A DNA stretch of 11,619 nucleotides from Paenibacillus sp. (lineage in GTDB: Bacteria > Bacillota > Bacilli > Paenibacillales > NBRC-103111): NCBI GenBank assembly GCA_029239545.1, contig JARBUQ010000077.1, positions 1-11,619 of the forward strand. The letters run 5' to 3'. The notes beneath the pieces were generated by a model. It did not search any database, was not told the DNA's origin, and saw only the letters and a program-made list of their open reading frames with translations. Shown in pieces: positions 6,385-11,619 of this stretch; the first letter of the stretch is position 1, and each line of letters starts with the position of its first letter. A program made the translations under genes and the position numbers.

Positions 6385-6966
6385 ATGTTATCGTCAGAGC
6401 ATACAGAAGCTGCGGCTTCAATTGTGGACGCGATCAAGGAGAGAAGAAGCATCCGCTTGTTCAAGAATGATCCGATTCCGAATGAATTATTGCTAGAGCT
6501 GCTGAATGTCGCCATTTGGGCACCTACACATGGCAACAGGCAGCCCTGGAGGTTTATTCTTTATACAGGAGAAGGTCGGTTTGCTTTTGCAAATGCGGTT
6601 ATTGGCACCTACAGCGCTGAAGAGAAGGAGAAGAACGGAGCAACCCGATTCGAGTATTTTACAACGATTCCCGCCCATCTGCTTATTGTGATGCCTGAGG
6701 ATCCGAGACAGAAGCAGTGGGAGGAGGATTTTGCCGCGGCCTGCTGTCTGATTCAGAATTTCCAGCTGGCTGCTTGGGAGAAGGGCATAGGAGTAGTATG
6801 GAAAACAAATAACTTCATCTTTGATCCAAGGTTTCGTGAAGCAGCAAGGATTCAGCCAGGGGAAAAGATCGTGGGCGCCCTCCATATCGGCTATCCTGGC
6901 CTCGTTCCGGAGGCCCGGCCGCGCAAACCAGCGGAAGAGATGTTGACTGTCATCGAATCGTCATAG
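6385..6966 (+). CDS. Nitroreductase-family FMN oxidoreductase (YdjA-like) in the siderophore operon
   Basis: The 193-residue protein has the compact nitroreductase fold. ERRSIRLF (19-26) and GNRQPWRF (50-57) form the FMN-phosphate and isoalloxazine binding elements. WKTNNF (139-144) and GALHIGYPG (164-172) complete the site. Overall it resembles the short YdjA subgroup, which works as an FMN homodimer using NAD(P)H. AGGAGG lies ten bases before the ATG. It follows the ATPase gene by 36 bases with no terminator, so it is probably the last gene of the Fur-regulated uptake operon. From that position it may reduce ferric siderophore, or supply reduced flavin that does so, releasing Fe(II) in the cytoplasm. 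This role is inferred from context only; family members reduce many substrates and most are uncharacterised. Confidence 0.9.
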   Translation: MLSSEHTEAAASIVDAIKERRSIRLFKNDPIPNELLLELLNVAIWAPTHGNRQPWRFILYTGEGRFAFANAVIGTYSAEEKEKNGATRFEYFTTIPAHLLIVMPEDPRQKQWEEDFAAACCLIQNFQLAAWEKGIGVVWKTNNFIFDPRFREAARIQPGEKIVGALHIGYPGLVPEARPRKPAEEMLTVIESS

Positions 6967-6985
6967 TTAAAACAGGCGGTTTTAT

Positions 6986-7014
6986 TTGTACCTTGTCCCT
7001 TTTTCCGCTATACT
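6986..7014 (+). promoter_or_regulatory. Promoter of the small membrane protein gene
   Basis: TTGTAC (6986-6991) and TATACT (7009-7014) are 17 bases apart, 40 bases before the ATG at 7055. No Fur-like box is visible nearby, so this gene may be expressed independently of iron, besides possible read-through from the operon. Confidence 0.6.
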
Positions 7015-7054
7015 ACAAGTGGAAAACCTAACATGAACAGGGGGACACTCAACC

Positions 7055-7453
7055 ATGTATGAGGCAATAAAATGGGCACATATTATTAGTGCGTTTGCAA
7101 TGTTTTTTTATTTGGTGTTTCCATTCGTAAGCGGAAGCGCTGCCAGACCTGAAAGTGCATCCAGGCTGCATGGACTTAACAGAATCGGACAATATTTGTT
7201 GATTGTCGGCTTCCTGACTGGCGGTTACATGGTTAGCAAGGCTGGAATGTCGGGAGCATGGATGGCGGCTGCTATCGTTCTGATTCTGGTTATGTTTGCA
7301 ATGGCAGGTATGATGGGCGGCCCGCTTAAGCGTTTGAAGGCAGGCAATTCCGGAACTGCAGAATCACTCAAGAAGCTTCGGACCTTTAGTTTTATTGCTG
7401 CAGGCGCTTATGTACTTCTGTTCGTGCTTATGTATAATCCTACGATTATCTAA
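7055..7453 (+). CDS. Small integral membrane protein with four predicted helices, function unknown
   Basis: The 132-residue protein has four hydrophobic segments at about 6-26, 44-62, 68-88 and 109-127. A basic loop (92-108, with KRLK and KKLR) separates the third and fourth. His9, in the first helix (IKWAHIISAF), and His39 in the following loop are the only histidines. Small proteins that open with a W-x-H-I-x-x-A/G-F pattern sometimes bind haem or metal in the membrane, but I do not recognise this family and no other motif supports that. AGGGGG lies ten bases before the ATG, so it is a real gene. It has its own promoter and ends just before a strong terminator. Whether it belongs to the iron operon is open. 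Confidence 0.75.
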   Translation: MYEAIKWAHIISAFAMFFYLVFPFVSGSAARPESASRLHGLNRIGQYLLIVGFLTGGYMVSKAGMSGAWMAAAIVLILVMFAMAGMMGGPLKRLKAGNSGTAESLKKLRTFSFIAAGAYVLLFVLMYNPTII

Positions 7454-7467
7454 CAGCAGCAAGCAGG

Positions 7468-7518
7468 CAAACAAAACGGGCATGTTCATCTTCATGATGA
7501 ACATGCCCGTTTTGTTTG
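7468..7518. terminator. Bidirectional intrinsic terminator with 23-bp perfect stem
   Basis: The arms at 7468-7490 and 7496-7518 are exact reverse complements around the loop TTCAT. The stem has a GC-rich centre (CGGGCATG) and A-rich and T-rich outer ends, so it can terminate transcription on both strands. It sits between the convergent membrane-protein gene and the second iron-transport operon. Confidence 0.92.
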
Positions 7519-7558
7519 TAGGCGACCTTGGAGCTGTGACATAAGCGGTCAACGAACG

Positions 7559-8224
7559 TTAATAACTGGCTGACACTGGCACTGCACCGGTCATATGAAC
7601 AATCCGATCACATATGGCAACTGCATCGTCATTATCATGAGTGACGAGGATCGAGGTGATGTTAGCGGCTCTCAGCAACTGACGCAGCTCCTCCCGGATT
7701 TTCTCCTTCAGATTAGCATCCAGATTACTGAAGGGCTCATCCATCAGCAGAATAGCTGGTTCCGGCGCCAAAGCCCGGGCAAAAGCTACACGCTGCTGCT
7801 GGCCCCCGCTAAGCTCATGCGGGTATCGGTTCCCGTAGCTTTCCATCTGTACAAGTTCGAGCATCTCTTGAAGCCGCTGCTTGCGTTCGGTTCGGGATAA
7901 CCGATGCAGCCCGAACATAATATTTTGTGCTGTCGTTAAATGGGGAAACAACGCATAATCCTGAAAAACCATGCCGACTCCGCGGGCTTCAGGTTGGACG
8001 AACAATCGTTCATCGACCATCGTAGTGCCATTGATTACGATAGAACCGGAGGCTGGTTCTTCCAGCCCTGCTATGAGCCTCAGCAGGGTGCTTTTGCCGC
8101 AGCCGCTCTGACCAAGGATGCCTACGACTTCCCCCTGATTCAACTGCAAGGAAAAATTGCGCAGCACACTCTGGCTGCCTCCGGCATAATGAAAAGAGAT
8201 ATTGGTCATTTTAAAAAAAGTCAT
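7559..8224 (-). CDS. Iron(III) ABC transporter ATPase (FbpC/FutC-like, short form)
   Basis: The 221-residue ATP-binding subunit has Walker A GQSGCGKST (38-46), Q-loop Gln88 (VFQDYALFPHLT), signature LSGGQQQR (138-145), Walker B ILLMDE (158-163) and switch His196 (LVTHD). This pattern is that of the Fbp/Pot/Mal importer class. Most FbpC/FutC proteins have about 340-360 residues with a C-terminal regulatory (TOBE-like) domain. This one stops right after the nucleotide-binding domain, at HMTGAVPVSASY. Only 40 bases separate its stop from the terminator, so a frameshifted remainder cannot be hiding there. Its ATG overlaps the permease stop (ATGA at 8224-8221), implying coupling. It should power import through the adjacent permease. 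ATM6 is an alternative but less well-placed start. Confidence 0.92.
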   Translation of the reverse strand: MTFFKMTNISFHYAGGSQSVLRNFSLQLNQGEVVGILGQSGCGKSTLLRLIAGLEEPASGSIVINGTTMVDERLFVQPEARGVGMVFQDYALFPHLTTAQNIMFGLHRLSRTERKQRLQEMLELVQMESYGNRYPHELSGGQQQRVAFARALAPEPAILLMDEPFSNLDANLKEKIREELRQLLRAANITSILVTHDNDDAVAICDRIVHMTGAVPVSASY

Positions 8225-9873
8225 TTCGAGGCTCTCTCTCCTAACCAGTGATAAAAAAATACAGAAATCATCCCAACCGCTATTATCATTAAAGAGGGGA
8301 CCGAAGCCTGATGAATTTGCTCATCGCTGGCATATTGGTACGCTTTTGTGGCTAATGTATCGAAATTAAAGGGCCGAAGCAGCAAAGTAAGCGGCAATTC
8401 CTTTACAACCTCCATAAAAGCCAGAATGCAGCCTGTGAAGATGGCCCCTTTGATCAAAGGAAGATCAACCTTGAAAAACGTTCGCGTCATCCCAAGTCCC
8501 AACAAACGGGACGCTTCGGAGTAGCGGTTTCCAATCTTTTCATATCCAGCCTCCACGGAGTTGAAGCCGACAGCAAGGAACCGGATTACATAAGCGAAGA
8601 TCAGCATAAAAAGGGACATGCTAAGCACCAGCTTGTTTGCTCCCAACCCCAACCGTTCATAGATGCCGGCAAGTCCATTATCCAGTGAGATGAACACCGC
8701 TAGCACTCCAATTGAAAGAACAGCGCCTGGAATCGAATACCCCATAGATATTAGCTTCGACAGGACGAGTGTAAAGACGGAACGCCGAGAACGGCATACG
8801 TTGGCCACAATAATAGCTGGAACCATCAGCAAGGCGATGGAAGCCAGTGATATGAAAAGGGTATTGAATATAAGCTTCATAAACTGGCTGCTCATAACAT
8901 CCATATAGGTCCAAGTCGCCCATACGATCAGTTGGAGGACGGGAATCAGAAAAGAGAGCGAAACAACAACAACACTGAACAGAACAGCTACCAGTGCTGG
9001 AATCCCGCGAAGCTTCCTCCGAGCAAGAGGAGTGATTCTGCTTGTTGAAGCGTGATACTTTCTCCGTTTGCGCAGAAGCCTCTCGAATATGAATAAACCG
9101 ATAATAAAGCTCATTAGCATTGCAGCTAACCGCATGGCCGATTCTACGTCATACATTCCAAACCAGGTTTGAAAAATCGCAGTAGTAAACGTTTGAATCC
9201 CAAAGTATTTTGTTACTCCGAAGTCATTCAATACCTCAAAGGCTACTAGACTGACTCCTCCAATAATAGCGGGCTGCGCCAGCGGCAAGACGACCCTAAT
9301 AAAAATATAAAGTGGATTTTTACCCAACAATCTGGCATTCTCAATGAACGATGCACTTTGTCTCTCCAGAAATGTCCTCGTAATCAGGTAAACATAAGGA
9401 AATAAGAATAAGGTGAAAATAAAAATTGCGCCTTTCATCGACATAATGTCGAAGTAGGCTTGATTCGGCGTCCAGCCAAGGACATTACGCATAAAAGTCT
9501 GTACGCTGCCCGTGTAACTCAGCATGGTAGCGTAAGTGTAAGCAGCAATGTACGGTGGAATCGCCAAAGGCAGCACGAAAGCCCAGGCAAAAAAACGTCT
9601 GAGCGGAAATTCGTATGCAACTGTAAGCCACGCTAGCGTAACACCAATCAATACGGTGCAAATTCCTGTGCCGATCACAAGATATAAGGATTGCAGGGTG
9701 TAATCCAGCAGCAAATAGTCCTTGATATGCTGCCAGTTCTCATTAGGTGAACGGAATATCCCGATCATTATATATACAGACGGGAGAAGGGCCACGAAGG
9801 CCCCAATCACGCTTGCTATATTCCATCCGTTGTTATGCCTTTTCAGCTTGCGCACCCAAGAGGTACCAATCAT
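8221..9873 (-). CDS. Iron(III) ABC transporter permease, fused two-domain type (FbpB/FutB-like)
   Basis: The 550-residue membrane protein has two tandem binding-protein-dependent permease domains, about 12 helices in all. Each half carries the cytoplasmic EAA loop that docks on the ATPase: ENARLLGKNPLYIFIRVVLP at 178-197 and EASRLLGLGMTRTFFKVDLP at 453-472. Two fused halves and this length are the norm for the Fbp/Fut/Sfu ferric-iron group, so a single gene supplies the whole channel. The second half also has MEVVKELPLTLLLRPF (487-502), a stretch strongly typical of this group. It starts two bases after the binding-protein stop, with GGAAG five bases before the ATG, and its stop overlaps the ATPase start. 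The product would move Fe3+, stripped from its carrier, across the membrane. Confidence 0.95.
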   Translation of the reverse strand: MIGTSWVRKLKRHNNGWNIASVIGAFVALLPSVYIMIGIFRSPNENWQHIKDYLLLDYTLQSLYLVIGTGICTVLIGVTLAWLTVAYEFPLRRFFAWAFVLPLAIPPYIAAYTYATMLSYTGSVQTFMRNVLGWTPNQAYFDIMSMKGAIFIFTLFLFPYVYLITRTFLERQSASFIENARLLGKNPLYIFIRVVLPLAQPAIIGGVSLVAFEVLNDFGVTKYFGIQTFTTAIFQTWFGMYDVESAMRLAAMLMSFIIGLFIFERLLRKRRKYHASTSRITPLARRKLRGIPALVAVLFSVVVVSLSFLIPVLQLIVWATWTYMDVMSSQFMKLIFNTLFISLASIALLMVPAIIVANVCRSRRSVFTLVLSKLISMGYSIPGAVLSIGVLAVFISLDNGLAGIYERLGLGANKLVLSMSLFMLIFAYVIRFLAVGFNSVEAGYEKIGNRYSEASRLLGLGMTRTFFKVDLPLIKGAIFTGCILAFMEVVKELPLTLLLRPFNFDTLATKAYQYASDEQIHQASVPSLMIIAVGMISVFFYHWLGERASK

Positions 9874-9875
9874 GC

Positions 9876-10976
9876 TTACTTCCAGCCTACCTTGTTAAGA
9901 ATTTCTGTAGCTTTTTTGTTGTGATCTCCCAGCTTGGCAAAATCAATTTGTTGGGATTTGAATTTCCCCCAATTTTGCAATAGTTCCGGCTTGTCCGCCG
10001 CATCATTAACCGGGAACTCGAAGCTGCCTTTTGTGAGAAGGGTTTGACCTTCCTTGGATGTCATGTATTCTATAAGCTTAATCGCATTGTCTTTATTCTT
10101 GGCATGTTTGGTCAGTCCAGCACCGCTGATGTTGAGATGGGTTCCAGTCGTGCTTTGATTCGGGAAAAAGACACCGATGTTCTGGGCTACCTTCACTTCT
10201 TCCGCATCTTTGGAAGCCAGCATTTGACCCACATAATAAGTGTTCATAATCGCTACATCACCAACTTTGGCGGCAATTGCCTTCGCTTGGTCACGGTCTC
10301 CGCCTTCCGGCTTGCGGGCCAGATTAGTGGCAATCCCTTTTGCCCATGCCTCAGCCTTGGCTTCTCCATCCAGTTCAATGAATGCAGCTACAAGCGACTG
10401 ATTATACAAGCTGGTCGAGGAGCGGGCTAGCACCTTACCCTTCCACTTGTCTGTCGCTAAATCCTCATAGGTGGAAAGGTCCTGAGGATTAACCCGATCT
10501 TTCGCATATACAATTACCCGTGCACGCGTAGCAATACCAATCCAGTTGTTATCCTTGTCGCGCCATTGCTTGGGCACATTCTGATCAATAGTGGAGGACT
10601 GGATCGCTTGCAGCACACCGTTCTGCTTGGCGTAGTTCAATACACCGCCGTCTACCGTGATGAACAAGTCAGCATCCGAGCTAGTGCCTTCACGCTTTAA
10701 GCGCTCAACCAATTCTTCGGCCGTTCCTTTGATCTCATTAACTTTAATCCCTGTTTTTTTCGTAAATGCATCATATAATACGCTATCCACGTCATAATGT
10801 CTGGCTGTATAAATATTAACAACCTGATCCTTGCTGCTGGTTGGACTGGCTGTCGGTGATGCCGAGGGATTAACCGAGCTGGAAGCACCGCCCGTTGTAC
10901 TGCCTGAACCGCATGCGGTTACGATCAGGGCCAGACTAGTCACCAGCAGAGTGCTGAATAATGATCTTTTTTTCAT
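9876..10976 (-). CDS. Iron(III)-binding lipoprotein of an Fbp/Fut-type ABC transporter
   Basis: The 366-residue protein opens with a lipoprotein signal, MKKRSLFSTLLVTSLALIV, and the lipobox VTAC with Cys22. A Ser/Pro/Thr-rich linker (23-50) follows. The type 2 binding domain starts at VVNIYTARHYDVDS (52-65). The Y-T-A-R-H-Y element and the tandem tyrosines Tyr247-Tyr248 (IMNTYYVGQ) correspond to the residues that coordinate ferric iron in FbpA/FutA proteins. It would deliver free or weakly chelated Fe3+ to the adjacent permease. The ATG at 10976 is chosen because TGGAGA lies eight bases upstream and the signal peptide then begins normally. An in-frame ATG at 11000 would add eight acidic residues before the signal and has no ribosome-binding site. 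First gene of a three-gene operon with a Fur-like box upstream. Confidence 0.94.
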   Translation of the reverse strand: MKKRSLFSTLLVTSLALIVTACGSGSTTGGASSSVNPSASPTASPTSSKDQVVNIYTARHYDVDSVLYDAFTKKTGIKVNEIKGTAEELVERLKREGTSSDADLFITVDGGVLNYAKQNGVLQAIQSSTIDQNVPKQWRDKDNNWIGIATRARVIVYAKDRVNPQDLSTYEDLATDKWKGKVLARSSTSLYNQSLVAAFIELDGEAKAEAWAKGIATNLARKPEGGDRDQAKAIAAKVGDVAIMNTYYVGQMLASKDAEEVKVAQNIGVFFPNQSTTGTHLNISGAGLTKHAKNKDNAIKLIEYMTSKEGQTLLTKGSFEFPVNDAADKPELLQNWGKFKSQQIDFAKLGDHNKKATEILNKVGWK

Positions 10977-10983
10977 TTTGAAA

Positions 10984-10989
10984 TCTCCA
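10984..10989 (-). promoter_or_regulatory. Ribosome-binding site that fixes the start of the iron(III)-binding lipoprotein
   Basis: TGGAGA on the minus strand lies eight bases before the ATG at 10976-10974. The competing in-frame ATG at 11000 has no such site. Confidence 0.7.
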
Positions 10990-11011
10990 TCCCCATTCAT
11001 ATGTAGTGATT

Positions 11012-11030
11012 GATGCTAATACTCATTCTC
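11012..11030 (-). promoter_or_regulatory. Possible second, weaker Fur-like site upstream of the iron(III) operon
   Basis: On the minus strand GAGAATGAGTATTAGCATC matches the classical 19-base Fur box at 13 positions, including an almost intact left half. It lies 34 bases downstream of the better box at 11064-11082 and 35 bases before the start codon. On its own it would be a weak call. Confidence 0.35.
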
Positions 11031-11063
11031 AATACAATTCAAAAAAAATTTCTTTCCTTGAGT

Positions 11064-11082
11064 GATAATGAATATCATTACC
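11064..11082 (-). promoter_or_regulatory. Fur box upstream of the iron(III) transport operon
   Basis: The plus strand reads GATAATGAATATCATTACC, 16 of 19 matches to the classical box, containing the inverted repeat TAATGA-ATA-TCATTA (11066-11080). It lies in the 166-base gap between the kinase stop and the lipoprotein start. I found no convincing -35/-10 pair around it, so the exact promoter position is not assigned. Confidence 0.75.
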
Positions 11083-11142
11083 AATTTCTATTTTTCATTG
11101 TAGCGCACTAAAATGAGAATTTGATGTGAAAAAAATATTTCT

Positions 11143-11619
11143 TTACCTGATCGGCAAAGAAATACGCACAGTTGTACCCTTATGTTCTATGCTTTGCAAA
11201 GCTATCGTTCCGTTATACATTTCTACCAGACGTTTAGCTATAGCTAATCCCAACCCGTACCCGCCCGGCTCATTGCTTCGTGATTTATCCACACGAAAGA
11301 ACCGATTCATGACGTAAGGCATATCGGAGTCGGGAATTCCAACACCCGAATCGATTACTTCTATGCAAGCCTTTTGTTCCATGACACTTGCTCTGACCAT
11401 AATGGATTTGTTCTGGGGTGAGTACTTTACCGCATTATCCAGCACAATCAGCATAATCTGCTCCAAATGCTCGGCGGAAATCGCCAACGATACGGGCTTG
11501 AGTGCCGTCAAATTGGCTTCTATATGGAACAGGGGATGAAGTACAGCCATATTCTTCAATATGGCAAGGATTTTCAGTTCAGGCTCAGACACTTCGGGAT
11601 TAGGTGCCAGATTAAGCTT
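11143..11619 (-). CDS. Sensor histidine kinase, C-terminal catalytic domain (partial, N-terminus outside window)
   Basis: The frame is open from the right edge to TAA at 11145-11143, giving the last 158 residues. The HATPase_c domain is complete: N-box LIVLDNAVKYSP (57-68), G1 box EVIDSGVGIPD (87-97), F-box RFFRVDKSRS (106-115) and G2 box GGYGLGLAIAKRLVE (119-133). The product ends at the normal place (TTVRISLPIR). The pattern is that of EnvZ/PhoR-type kinases, which phosphorylate an OmpR-type response regulator. The phosphoacceptor histidine, the sensor domain and the partner regulator lie beyond the window, so the signal is unknown. An in-frame GTG at 11592 is an internal valine and not a start. 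The gene lies upstream of the iron(III) operon on the same strand; the Fur-like box in the gap suggests separate control. Confidence 0.93.
   Translation of the reverse strand, partial: KLNLAPNPEVSEPELKILAILKNMAVLHPLFHIEANLTALKPVSLAISAEHLEQIMLIVLDNAVKYSPQNKSIMVRASVMEQKACIEVIDSGVGIPDSDMPYVMNRFFRVDKSRSNEPGGYGLGLAIAKRLVEMYNGTIALQSIEHKGTTVRISLPIR

Noticed and set aside
6968..6984. Hairpin TAAAAC / GTTTTA after the nitroreductase gene as a terminator
   Set aside because: It has only six AT-rich base pairs around a five-base loop and no real T-run after it, so it is too weak to call.
11041..11065. T-rich run on the minus strand after the kinase gene as a terminator
   Set aside because: The preceding stem can only form with G-U pairs and A-U pairs and would be unstable.
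11614..11619. HindIII-type hexamer AAGCTT at the right edge as a cloning junction
   Set aside because: A six-base site at a window edge can occur by chance, and the kinase reading frame continues through it without interruption.

Overview
The window looks like a chromosomal segment from a low-to-moderate GC Bacillota, most likely a Paenibacillus or close relative. The reasons are strong purine-rich Shine-Dalgarno sites with 7-12 base spacing, sigma-A type promoters, lipoprotein signal peptides followed by Ser/Thr/Pro/Ala-rich linkers, and an AraC regulator fused to a periplasmic-binding-protein-like domain of the Bacillus Btr type. This placement is inferred from sequence style and protein families, without a database search.

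Positions 1-446 (minus strand) hold a type II toxin-antitoxin module: a Phd/YefM-like antitoxin followed two bases later by a ParE/RelE-like toxin that runs off the left edge. Its promoter is well formed and is flanked by repeated TGCAAATTA half-sites and a perfect palindrome, probably the autoregulatory operator. Positions 449-637 carry a short decayed remnant of an ABC-2 type permease.

Positions 659-7453 form a siderophore-iron uptake locus. A Btr-like AraC regulator on the minus strand diverges from a plus-strand operon encoding a ferric-siderophore-binding lipoprotein, two FecCD-type permeases, an ATPase and a nitroreductase. The divergent spacer has a Fur box at each promoter and three TGCAT repeats at 23-24 base steps between them, which are candidate sites for the regulator. 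A small four-helix membrane protein of unknown function follows from its own promoter. A 23-bp perfect hairpin then separates it from the convergent genes.

Positions 7559-10976 (minus strand) form a second iron import operon of the Fbp/Fut class, in transcription order: Fe(III)-binding lipoprotein, fused two-domain permease, short ATPase. A Fur-like box lies upstream. The window ends inside the C-terminal catalytic half of a sensor histidine kinase, upstream of this operon and in the same direction.

Taken together, the central 10 kb is an iron-acquisition island with two independent importers (ferric siderophore and free Fe3+). Both are apparently repressed by Fur, and one also appears to be activated by a ligand-sensing AraC protein. 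The nitroreductase is a plausible intracellular iron-release or flavin-reducing partner. No RNA genes, CRISPR arrays or complete insertion sequences were seen.
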